Positions 50,134 through 58,814 of a stretch of DNA of 58,914 nt are shown here, in pieces. This DNA comes from Synergistaceae bacterium (GTDB taxonomy: Bacteria > Synergistota > Synergistia > Synergistales > Synergistaceae): assembly GCA_030533085.1 (NCBI GenBank), contig JAUNJZ010000012.1, positions 1 through 58,914 of the forward strand, read 5' to 3'. Each line of letters begins with the position of its first letter. Position 1 is the first letter of the stretch. The position numbers and the translations under genes are program-made. The notes under the pieces were generated by a model. That model was not told the origin of the DNA, did not search any database, and worked only from the letters and a program-made list of their open reading frames with translations.

Positions 50134-52180
50134 TTGAGATTAAAAGCCGGTTCGGTCATCTTCTTTCTGCTTCTTTTTGTATTACAGATAGCCCCCCCCC
50201 CATCAGATATGTAGTCTGTTTGTCAGCCCCAGCGACGCGGCGGAGGCTCCGGTCGCACTTCCGGAAGTGTCGGTTACAGCCGACGCCGAAGAAGAGGACA
50301 AGCTGCTGCTCTCCCCCGGCACAGTCACAGTCATTCGCCCGCAGGAAATGAAGGGCGAGCAGAAAAACCTCCCCGAACTCCTGAAACAGGTCCCGGGGCT
50401 TCATATAATAGAACTCAGGGGACGCGGCTCCTACACCACCGCCTCAGTGCGCGGCAGCACCGCCTCGCAGGTAGCCGTCTACGTGGACGGCGTACTGATG
50501 AACCTCGGCAGCGAAGCCGCCGTCGACCTTTCAACAATACCCGTTGAAAACGTCGAGCGCATAGAAGTCTACCGCGGCTACATTCCGGCGCGCTTCGGCG
50601 GCGCATCCATGGGCGGCGTCATCAACATCATCACGAAAAAACCCGACGGCAAAGGAGAAGGCTCGCTCTCCCTCGGCGCCGGCTCCTACGGCAAATTCCG
50701 CGCCAACGCCGCGTACAGCACGAAGCTCGGCGACGGCAATATATTCGTCGGCGTCACGCGCGACCAGGCCAACGGCGAATTTACCTACCTCAACAGCCGC
50801 AACGAATACGACCCGAACGACGACTACTGGGCGAAGCGCAAAAACAACTCCTACCAGAACACAGACGCCCTTATCAAATGGCAGAACGAAAACTGGACGA
50901 TTGAAGGAGCGTGGAAGCGCAACGACCGCGACCTGCCGCTGCCCATCATAGGCATCGAAAGCGACAAATCCTGGGAAAAAGGCCCTAAACAGGTCACAGA
51001 CCAGATGAGCTTCGCCGCCTCCCACCGCCGCGAAATAGGGGCGCTCGACCTCGGCCTGCGCCTTGAATATCTCCATCAGGAAAAGAAATACGACGACCCG
51101 AAAGAGGGCGACAGCCAGTTCGGCCTCCCCGGCTACAAAAACAAACACAACCGCTACCTCACAGACCGCTACGGCGTCGCGCTTGACGGCTCGCTGCCCG
51201 TCGGCGAAAGCCACCTGGTAGAATTTCTCTGGAACTACTACGACGAAACGCTGCGCACAAAAGGCGACATAGTTGAAAGCTACCCCGCGCTCAACGCCAC
51301 GGAAAAACATACCCGCTACGCATGGAACGGACAGATACAGGACACCATCAGCCTCAACAGGAAAGACAACCTCTGGCTCACGCCCATTATCCGCTGGAAC
51401 AGCGCCGACGGCCGCACCGAATTCTCCGGCGGCGCGGCGCTCAACTACAAATTTGACGAGCACTGGAGCGCGAAGGCCACCTACGGCACATACAACCGCG
51501 CGCCGAACATGTACGAGCTATACGGAGACGGCGCCTTCGTCGCCCCCAGCCTGGGGCTTGAATGGGAAGAGGGCACCCAGTGGGACGTGGGCGTCAGCTG
51601 GAAGGGCGACCTCTTCAAAGGCAAAAGCGAAGTAACCCTCACCTGGTTCGGCAGCCATGTGGAAAACCTCATCGAATACTTCGTCGTCAACCCGCAATAC
51701 GCGCGCTACGAGAACGTCGGCAAAGCCCACATCAAAGGGCTTGAGCTGGAAGGCTCCGTCAAATGGGAGGACTGGGAGATATACGGCTCCGCCACCTGGA
51801 TGGAGGCGATAGATAAATCAGACGACAGCGCCTTCGACGGCGTGCGCATCCCCAACCGTCCCGAATACGAGGGCTTCCTGCGCGTCGCGCGCGGCAACCT
51901 GCTCAAAAGCAAACAGCTCTCCGCCTTCGCCGAGGCGCGCTACATAGGCAACAACTTCTACGACCGCAAACAGGAGGTCAAACAGGACGACCTGCTGACG
52001 CTCGGCCTCGGCCTGCGCTACAGCGTCAGAGAAGACCTCAAGCTTGTCGTCGGCGTGGACGACATCTTTGACCGCGGGCCGGAGGTCTTCTTCCTCGCGG
52101 AAGGCTACGGCCCCGACCGCACCATGTGGTATCCGCTTCAGGGACGCACCTTCTACGCGACGCTGATATGGACCTTCTGA
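50134..52180 (+). CDS. btuB: TonB-dependent cobalamin receptor (BtuB-like), out of frame at a C10 tract
   Basis: An outer-membrane receptor. After GGAGGT, TTG 50134 opens a signal-peptide-like stretch (RLKAGSVIFFLLLFVLQIA). This runs into ten C (50192-50201) and then a TAG at 50212. The remaining 637 residues are open from about 50215 in another frame and hold a full plug domain (VSVTADAEEEDKLLLSPGTV, QVPGLHIIELRG, GGVINIITKKPDG) and a 22-strand-type barrel ending in an aromatic residue (LQGRTFYATLIWTF). Removing one C, or adding two, joins both parts. This may be phase variation or a sequencing error. The riboswitch points to cobalamin as the ligand. Confidence 0.85.
50192..50201 (+). repeat. 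Poly-C tract of 10 in the receptor signal-peptide region
   Basis: Ten consecutive C. With this length the signal peptide ends at a TAG 11 bases later; with 9 (or 12) C it is in frame with the receptor body. Confidence 0.95.
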
Positions 52181-52199
52181 AGAAAAGAGGTATGACAGA

Positions 52200-54005
52200 A
52201 TGACTGTGAAAAAAAGAAAACTTATTCCGCTGCTTGCTTTGCTGCTCCTCATTATACAGGCGGCCGCCGCGCGCGCCGACCTGCTCTTCACGCGGCAGAC
52301 CACCTACAGCGACCCCGTCTCGCTCGGCATCATCGTCGGCGACGGCGCCCCCTTCTCGCCGCTCCAATCCAACATGGGCGGCAACCAGGGCAACGGCATC
52401 CGCCCATTTCTTGACGCGAACGGCAAACTGCGCGTCGCCCTCACCTTCTACACCGGCGTCGGCGCCGCCGCGGCGGACACCGTCAACATATTCGACCCGG
52501 GCGGCAGGGCGAGCTGGGGCGTCCCCTCAAACTGGAACACGCCGCTCAAACAGTTCACCTGCTCCGTAAAAAACATCCGCGCCATGTCCACCATAGGCAG
52601 CTACCTCTACGCCACCGGCTACGACCGCTGCGTCATCTCGCGCATCGTCATGACAAACGATTCCTACGTTGAAAACAAAGTCTGGACGCATCCCGATCCG
52701 ACCTACAAGCACGGCGAGGGGCTCTTCACCTACGCGGGACATCTCTACGCGATAATAACCAACGCCCAGGGCGACCCCTTTGACCCGGCCATCTCCTACA
52801 GCCCGAACCAGATATGGAAATTCGACAAAGACCTCAACGTAATAGCCAGCGCAGACATGAAGGGGCGCAACATGGACGGCCAGCAGCCCGGCGTCTACAC
52901 CCGCGTCGGCAATAAGCTCTACGTATGCAGCTTCGGCGGCTACCAGGTCACGACGGGCGGCTACAATCAGAACACCACGATAGAAGTCTGCGACCTGGAT
53001 ACGCTGGAATGCACCCAGCTGCTGCGCGGAGAGGAGACGCACGCGCGCTTCCCCGAATGGGTCTATATGTTCAGCGGCATCGCCTTCCTGAACGACAAAG
53101 TCTACCTCCACGGCACCACCTGGACGGCCCCCGCCGGCGTGCAGGGCAGCCATGAGATGGTCGTCTACGAAACCACGGAAGAAAAGCTCGCGGCGGGAGA
53201 CATCGGCACGCGCATCGCCAGCTTCGTCGGCGACTACGGCGTGCAGATGGGGCTCAACTACGACCCCGTCACCGGCTACCTCTGGGCGCACGCCGGAGAC
53301 AGCATCGCGCGCTACAACGGCGGCACGAGCTGGACGGAGTTTAACGCCGCGGCGCTCGGCGGCTCTCTCACCGCCTCCGCCCCGATAGCCGTCGCCTCCA
53401 CCGGCGGCAGCGGCGCCGTCATCCCGACAATCGTCCCCGTCGAGGCGGCAGACATATCCGCGAGCGGCGGCACGGTAAGCTCTATAAGCGCGAACGAAGA
53501 CGCCCCCTCCGCCCTCGCCCAGGCCGTCACAGACGGCGGCTACGGCACGCTCATCACAGGCGGAGACGGCTTCGACGCCGTCAGCCTGCTCTGCTCCGTA
53601 ACGCTCGACCTCAGCCACGCCGGCTCAGACTCGGCGGCCTTCACGATAAAGAACTTTGACCACACGCCGCAGGCCGGCGCGTCGCTCTGGGCGATGCTGC
53701 GCAAAAAAGCGGGCTACGGCAGCAGCTACGACATATTCCCCGCAACGCTCGACGGCACGACGCTCACCTTCACCATTACAAAGCTCGACGATTACTTCAC
53801 GGAAAACACGATAGTAATAGCCGAGACGACCGCGGTGGAAATACCCGACGAGCCGACCCCCTGGACGGGAGACGGCGCGGGCACAGGCGGCTGCGACGCC
53901 GGCGCGGCGGCAATTGCGTTACTGGCTTTAATCCCCCTTGCGGCGCGCGGGGGGAAGGAAAAGATAAAGAGCGAAACAGAGGAAAGGGGCGGTACGAAAG
54001 GCTGA
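52200..54005 (+). CDS. Surface protein with beta-propeller-like domain and Synerg-CTERM tail
   Basis: A 601-residue exported protein. The signal peptide ends near AAAARA (residue 27). Residues about 30-400 are repeated strand-rich units with aromatic and Gly-x-x-Tyr elements (GSYLYATGYDRCVISRI, GHLYAIITNAQGDPFDP, GNKLYVCSFGGYQVTTGG, GLNYDPVTGYLWAHAGD), as in beta-propellers. A shared domain follows (about 460-560), then a Synerg-CTERM-like segment (GGCDAGAAAIALLALIPLAAR) with an unusually long charged tail. It lies 20 bases after the B12 receptor, so it may be a surface partner for cobalamin capture. Confidence 0.75.
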   Translation: MTVKKRKLIPLLALLLLIIQAAAARADLLFTRQTTYSDPVSLGIIVGDGAPFSPLQSNMGGNQGNGIRPFLDANGKLRVALTFYTGVGAAAADTVNIFDPGGRASWGVPSNWNTPLKQFTCSVKNIRAMSTIGSYLYATGYDRCVISRIVMTNDSYVENKVWTHPDPTYKHGEGLFTYAGHLYAIITNAQGDPFDPAISYSPNQIWKFDKDLNVIASADMKGRNMDGQQPGVYTRVGNKLYVCSFGGYQVTTGGYNQNTTIEVCDLDTLECTQLLRGEETHARFPEWVYMFSGIAFLNDKVYLHGTTWTAPAGVQGSHEMVVYETTEEKLAAGDIGTRIASFVGDYGVQMGLNYDPVTGYLWAHAGDSIARYNGGTSWTEFNAAALGGSLTASAPIAVASTGGSGAVIPTIVPVEAADISASGGTVSSISANEDAPSALAQAVTDGGYGTLITGGDGFDAVSLLCSVTLDLSHAGSDSAAFTIKNFDHTPQAGASLWAMLRKKAGYGSSYDIFPATLDGTTLTFTITKLDDYFTENTIVIAETTAVEIPDEPTPWTGDGAGTGGCDAGAAAIALLALIPLAARGGKEKIKSETEERGGTKG

Positions 54006-54091
54006 AAGCAAAGGCGCGGACGCCGGAGCGCCGCTGCTCTTCAAAAGCGGCGCATGGAGACCGGTTATTAAACGACAAAGGAGAGAACATT

Positions 54092-55456
54092 ATGAAAAAG
54101 ATAAGAATGATACTTTTACTGGCGCTCGCGGCGCTCGTCTGCTTCGCGGCGGCTGCATTGGCTGCGCCGAGGTCGATCATAATTGAAGATTCATCTGCAG
54201 TAGAAGAGGGAGGTCAGACGTATTCTTCGGAATATAACCTGAGTATTTACGATGCTAGCTATGAGATTTCTTTCAACAATGATGGAACAGATCCCACCTT
54301 AGCAGACCTCCCCACTGAAAACCTGCTCGAACAATTTACTCCCACTTCATATACAGGGAATGTTACGGCGACAGTTTTGGGCCGTCTTAAAATGCTTGGG
54401 CCTTCTGATTATTCTTCTTCTCCGTTGACAGAGCTCCCAGCAAAAGACTATTTGCTAATGTCTCAACGTTACAGTACACCGACATTTTTTGCTTCTGTCA
54501 AATCCGCTGACATGGTTATAATAGCCCCGAACTCTGGAGATGCCGCATCCTATGATATAACAGACGGAGATTGGAGTGCAAACTTTACCTTGGATGAAGC
54601 ATTCTCTCTTCCGGCGGCATTATATGTGGTCTCGTTTACAAATACACCAATACCCAAATACACGATAACCGCCACAGCCGGCGAAAACGGCACGATTACC
54701 CCCGCCAGCGCCGACGTTGAAGAGGGGGCGAGCGCAGACTTCACGATAACGGCGAACAGCGGCTACGTAATCGAAAGCCTGACTGTCGATAGCGCGGCTG
54801 TCGCGGAAGCGGCTGACAAGGGTACACATGTATACACATTTGACAACGTGACGGCGGCTCACACAATCGCCGCGACATTTGAAGTTGCCGCAGGACAGGA
54901 AAAGGTCTCCGACGTAGTAATCACCGGCAGCGGCGTGACTCTGGCTAAAGACCCCGTCTTTGTCGCGAGCGACAACGAGCTGGTCAGCACCTTCGACCGC
55001 TACACTGGCGGCTCAGCGGAGCTTTCGCTTATAAACGATGACGGCACGGCGAGCAGCGTCACATTCACTAAGGAAGAGGGCGGCTTCGTCTGCGCCGTGA
55101 CGCTTGACGTCTCGCACACTGACGACGCGGCGGCCGTCACACTCAGTCTCTCCCCGGTGTCAGGCTCCTCCTTCGACAGCGCTAAAAATTATTTCGCGAT
55201 GATTCAAAAAAAGGATAAGTCAGGTTACTCCATCTTTGCCTGCAAGCATGCGGACAGCCGGCTCGAAGTGACGGTGAAGCCGGTGGGCGACTACTTCACG
55301 GAGAACACCATAGCCGTTTACGCCGGAACGACGGCGGCGACCGGCGGCGACACACCGACCAGCGACGGCGGCGGAAGCGGCGGCGGCTGCGCCGCGGGCA
55401 TAGGCGTGCTGGCTCTGCTCGCGCTGATACCGCTCGCGCTGCGCCGGAAAAGGTAA
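54092..55456 (+). CDS. Secreted protein with InlB-like repeat and Synerg-CTERM
   Basis: A 454-residue exported protein with a signal peptide (ALAALVCFAAAALA). Residues about 30-185 are an unknown module, notably AT-richer than its surroundings. Residues about 188-268 form a divergent InlB/Flg_new-like beta repeat (TATAGENGTITPASADVEEG, ITANSGYVIESLTVDS). Then comes the domain shared with the neighbours (GGFVCAVTLDVSH to GDYFTENTIAVY), a Gly/Ser linker and the Synerg-CTERM (GCAAGIGVLALLALIPLALR). It should be anchored at the cell envelope by an unknown sorting enzyme. Confidence 0.85.
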   Translation: MKKIRMILLLALAALVCFAAAALAAPRSIIIEDSSAVEEGGQTYSSEYNLSIYDASYEISFNNDGTDPTLADLPTENLLEQFTPTSYTGNVTATVLGRLKMLGPSDYSSSPLTELPAKDYLLMSQRYSTPTFFASVKSADMVIIAPNSGDAASYDITDGDWSANFTLDEAFSLPAALYVVSFTNTPIPKYTITATAGENGTITPASADVEEGASADFTITANSGYVIESLTVDSAAVAEAADKGTHVYTFDNVTAAHTIAATFEVAAGQEKVSDVVITGSGVTLAKDPVFVASDNELVSTFDRYTGGSAELSLINDDGTASSVTFTKEEGGFVCAVTLDVSHTDDAAAVTLSLSPVSGSSFDSAKNYFAMIQKKDKSGYSIFACKHADSRLEVTVKPVGDYFTENTIAVYAGTTAATGGDTPTSDGGGSGGGCAAGIGVLALLALIPLALRRKR

Positions 55457-55462
55457 AAAACG

Positions 55463-55545
55463 CAGCTCCCGTCATGACGCGGGAGCGACTGTAGTGACAT
55501 TACCGGCTTTCCTTCCCTTTCGCTTCGCGCGAAGGGAAGGAAAGG
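55463..55545. repeat. Two strong hairpins between secreted-protein genes
   Basis: GCTCCCG and CGGGAGC pair around an eight-base loop (about 55465-55486). A second hairpin pairs CTTTCCTTCCCTT with AAGGGAAGGAAAG around a GC-rich loop (about 55508-55545). Neither is followed by a good T run, so 3' end stabilisation or a REP-like element is as likely as termination. Confidence 0.5.
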
Positions 55546-55643
55546 CTGATAATAAAAGCGCCGGAGACGGCGCGCGGCGTAATATTCAATCGGCGTACCC
55601 GCGTCGGACGGGTACAGAGAAAAGAACGAAAGGATGAGTATTG

Positions 55644-57137
55644 ATGAGTAAGAAAAAATTTCTAACACAGTTATTGGCTCTTGTAACGGCTCTAACGATG
55701 AGCTTCGCGGGAACCGCCTTCGCGATGGATGTATGGGACGGAACTGTCGGCACTGTACCTGCTGCGTCAAACAACGTAATAACGATAACGACGGGGGCGC
55801 AGCTCGCGGGGCTTGCGGCGTCGGTCAACGGCGGCACGGATTATGCGGCATATACCGTTCGCCTCGGTGACGACATCAATCTTAATAACTTAAGTTGGAC
55901 GCCAATTGGCCGTTTCTTCAACTACGGAAACGCCAGTAATAGAGCATTCTGCGGTACATTTGACGGCGCGGGCTACACGATCCGCGGCCTTAATGTTGTT
56001 AATAATCAGGCCAACTGGTCAACGCGCGGCGAGACCGCGGGGCTCTTCGGCTACATCGACTTTCCGACGGCGGCAGCCTCCGGCAGAAGCGCCGCTAAAA
56101 CGGCGACCGTGACCCCTGCCGCGCAGGCGGCGGCTGACGCGGCCGCGCTCGGCCTTACCGGCGACGAAGCCGATAAGGTAATCGCCGAGAGAACCGCTTT
56201 CTATAATGCTTTCGGCATAGAGCCGGCCGCGCCGGCAACCCGCACAACAGCGGCGGCGACCGGCGGTATAGTTAAGAATCTTAAAGTAATGGGTGTGGTC
56301 AGTAATACCTACGGACAGGGGGCGGCCGGCATTGTATGCTGGAATGACGGAGCTGTTGAAAACTGCTACTTCGAGGGGACTGTATCAAATAATCAGACAA
56401 GAACAAGGTCCTACGTCGGCGGCATCTCCGCTCTCCTTGGCGCAAGCACGCGCATAGTCAACTGTGTCGTCTCCGGAGACATAGCGGCCTACGGCACGCT
56501 CAGCTACGGCGGCGGAATAGCCGGTTACTGCTTCAATATGAGCACAGGCTACATTGTAAATTGTTCTGTTCAGCCTGGGTCAAGTATTTACTCTAATATG
56601 GATACAGGCGGCATTGTCGGCGGTTTTGCCTACCGTGTCTATAATTGTGTCTCCGCAGCTGCTACCGTCAATGTATCAGATACAGTCGCTGCGGAAAATA
56701 ATGATAAGCGTAATTACACCGGCGGCATTATCGGCGCTTACGGAGCCGTATATAATTGCTACTGGCTCTATGGCGGCGAATTGCAGCCGAACTATGCCAT
56801 TGGCGGAGGCACGAACAGCAATGGCAGGGTGACTTCAATAAACAGTCTGCCTATAGCTTCTGTTTTGCTTCCAGGTCTATCTTTCGCGGCGGGGAGTTCC
56901 GGCACCTTAACCGCTGTGACATATCCGACAAACGCTGCCGGTAATACTCCTATTTATTCCTGGAGCGCGACAGCGGGGTTAACCGTCAGTAATGTTACCA
57001 CAGGCACGACAACCGTCAGCGCATCGTCCGCCGGTAGCGGCACTGTAACCGCTACCGTCACCGACTCCACTAAATGGACGACATTGACTTCGCCGCACAC
57101 AGTCACGGCCGAGAGCTTTGTGACGGTCACAAACTAG
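55644..57137 (+). CDS. Secreted GLUG-repeat protein without sorting tail
   Basis: A protein of about 497 residues with a signal peptide (MSKKKFLTQLLALVTALTMS..FA). The body has GLUG-type repeats of a right-handed beta-helix: GGIVKNLKVMG, AGIVCWNDGAVENCYFEGTV, VGGISALLGASTRIVNCVVS, GGGIAGYCFNMSTGYIVNCS and TGGIVGGFAYRVYNCVS. An Ala-rich insert (about residues 150-200) interrupts it. The C terminus (about 400-497) is Thr/Ser-rich, Ig-like. Unlike its neighbours it lacks Synerg-CTERM, so it should be released or held by partners. ATG 55644 is chosen for the AAAGGA spacing; a TTG at 55641 is adjacent. Confidence 0.82.
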   Translation: MSKKKFLTQLLALVTALTMSFAGTAFAMDVWDGTVGTVPAASNNVITITTGAQLAGLAASVNGGTDYAAYTVRLGDDINLNNLSWTPIGRFFNYGNASNRAFCGTFDGAGYTIRGLNVVNNQANWSTRGETAGLFGYIDFPTAAASGRSAAKTATVTPAAQAAADAAALGLTGDEADKVIAERTAFYNAFGIEPAAPATRTTAAATGGIVKNLKVMGVVSNTYGQGAAGIVCWNDGAVENCYFEGTVSNNQTRTRSYVGGISALLGASTRIVNCVVSGDIAAYGTLSYGGGIAGYCFNMSTGYIVNCSVQPGSSIYSNMDTGGIVGGFAYRVYNCVSAAATVNVSDTVAAENNDKRNYTGGIIGAYGAVYNCYWLYGGELQPNYAIGGGTNSNGRVTSINSLPIASVLLPGLSFAAGSSGTLTAVTYPTNAAGNTPIYSWSATAGLTVSNVTTGTTTVSASSAGSGTVTATVTDSTKWTTLTSPHTVTAESFVTVTN

Positions 57138-57153
57138 GAAAACCAATTATCGC

Positions 57154-57197
57154 AGGCGGCAAAGGCGGGTAATAATCACGCCCACTTTGCCGCCTTA
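57154..57197 (+). terminator. Intrinsic terminator after the GLUG protein gene
   Basis: AGGCGGCAAAG (57154-57164) pairs with CTTTGCCGCCT (57185-57195), with inner GCGGG/CCC pairing and a following TTATTC. Confidence 0.75.
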
Positions 57198-57214
57198 TTC
57201 ACAGGAGATTTAAG

Positions 57215-58744
57215 ATGAAAAAGACGCTTTTCGTAGTTTTGACAGCTTTTATGATGCTCTTGTCCGTCGGCGCGGCTTTCGGCTCCGCGGTTTCAATAGA
57301 TATTGTTAACCACGACCCTAACGGCCTGACAAAAAATCTGCCGGGCTATATACAATGTAACGGAGGCATTGGCGGCGAATTCGCAATGGAAATGCTGTCC
57401 TGGGAAGTAGGCTCTGTCGACGCGGCCCCCCTGCCGTCGCCGGAAATGTTCGAGTCTATGATAGACCCGTCGTGGACGGGAACAGCTACGGTAAATATAT
57501 ACATGAGAGCCGAGCTCGCGTATGACAAGGCGAGTAAGTCTTCTATGTACACTACGCCTAAATACGAACACATCATCCAGATAAACGACTCCGGCAATTA
57601 CCAGACACAGGGGCAGATTGGATTTAGCGTTACAGCGGTGCCCTATGACAACGGGGATGCGTACCCAGACCTCGGCGGCGTGGAAAAGTTCGTCTGTGTC
57701 GACGCAAAGGGCGGGGTTCAGGTTATTGGCGCTTTCGGTGAATATTCAATTAATCGTCATAGAGGCGAACTGTCAACTATCGCATCCAGCTGGCGGTATG
57801 GTGTTACCATTGAAGGCCAGTATGGCGCGCAATGGGGCGAAGACGACGAGAATTACGACATACGGCAACACTTTCCGCTGCGTATCTACGGCGTCTCTGT
57901 AGAGCTTGTGCAGCATGAAATCACCGTTGCTGCGGATGAAACAAAAGGCAGCGTAGTGCCAATGGGCGAAAACGGAAAGGTAACTGTCAATCAGGGAAGT
58001 GATTCCACCTTTACAATCACGGCCAACAGCGGCTATCGTATCGCATATCTGCTGATAGACGGCGGGCGCGTCGAGGCGGAGGACAGACATCTATGCACCT
58101 ATACCTTTACGTCCGTCGCGGCCGACCACACGATAAGCGCCGTATTTGAAGAGGACACGAACGCGCCGGAAGTCAGCGCTGCCGACAGCGGTATAACGTC
58201 CGCCCTCATCGACGTTATCGAAACTGCCTCCGACGCGGAGGTCTCCGCGCTCGAGGAGGGCGGCTTTGTGAGCGGCGGGCAGACAATCCGCATCGTGGAC
58301 GCCTCGACGCTTGAGAATACGGGCGGCGCCTTCACCGCCGACGCGGGGGGCTTCGTGCAGGCTGTGAAGCTGAATGTGGAGTATGACGAAGGTGCGGAAT
58401 CCGGCGCCCTGACGCTGACCGTGAAGCCGTCGGACGCGGCGAAGCCCTTCAGCGCCGATAAGAGCTATTACGCGCTGCTGCTGAACAAGAAGACGAACTA
58501 TTACGACCTTTTCCCCGCGGCGCTGAACGGCGAGGGAAATCTTGAGATCAGGATTAAGCCGGTGGGCGATTATTTCAGCGAGGGTACGATATTCATCTAT
58601 TCCGGCACGGCTCAGGCGACCGGAGAATCCCCGACGCCCGTCGCCGACACGTCAGGCGCAAAGTCCGGCAGCGGCTGCGCCGCGGGGCTGGGCGCGCTCG
58701 CGCTGCTGGCGCTGATACCGCTCGCGCTGCGCCGGAAGAGGTAA
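57215..58744 (+). CDS. Secreted protein with InlB-like repeat and Synerg-CTERM
   Basis: A 509-residue exported protein with a signal peptide (LTAFMMLLSVGAAFGSA). The N-terminal module (about residues 25-230) is unknown and unlike that of the gene at 54092. A divergent InlB-like repeat follows (about 232-312, ITVAADETKGSVVPMGENGK, ITANSGYRIAYLLIDGG), then the shared domain (GGFVQAVKLNVEYDE to GDYFSEGTIFIY) and the Synerg-CTERM (GCAAGLGALALLALIPLALR). GGAGAT precedes the ATG. The function is unknown; an adhesin-like or surface-binding role is an inference from the repeat type. Confidence 0.85.
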   Translation: MKKTLFVVLTAFMMLLSVGAAFGSAVSIDIVNHDPNGLTKNLPGYIQCNGGIGGEFAMEMLSWEVGSVDAAPLPSPEMFESMIDPSWTGTATVNIYMRAELAYDKASKSSMYTTPKYEHIIQINDSGNYQTQGQIGFSVTAVPYDNGDAYPDLGGVEKFVCVDAKGGVQVIGAFGEYSINRHRGELSTIASSWRYGVTIEGQYGAQWGEDDENYDIRQHFPLRIYGVSVELVQHEITVAADETKGSVVPMGENGKVTVNQGSDSTFTITANSGYRIAYLLIDGGRVEAEDRHLCTYTFTSVAADHTISAVFEEDTNAPEVSAADSGITSALIDVIETASDAEVSALEEGGFVSGGQTIRIVDASTLENTGGAFTADAGGFVQAVKLNVEYDEGAESGALTLTVKPSDAAKPFSADKSYYALLLNKKTNYYDLFPAALNGEGNLEIRIKPVGDYFSEGTIFIYSGTAQATGESPTPVADTSGAKSGSGCAAGLGALALLALIPLALRRKR

Positions 58745-58764
58745 AATGGGTCGGTATTCCCGAT

Positions 58765-58804
58765 GCCGCGGCGACAGCCCTTTCAGCTAGGAAAGCGCCG
58801 CGGC
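58765..58804 (+). terminator. Hairpin after the last gene
   Basis: GCCGCGGCG (58765-58773) pairs with CGCCGCGGC (58796-58804), with an inner CTTTC/GAAAG stem. No T run follows directly. Confidence 0.5.
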
Positions 58805-58814
58805 GGGGCACAAG

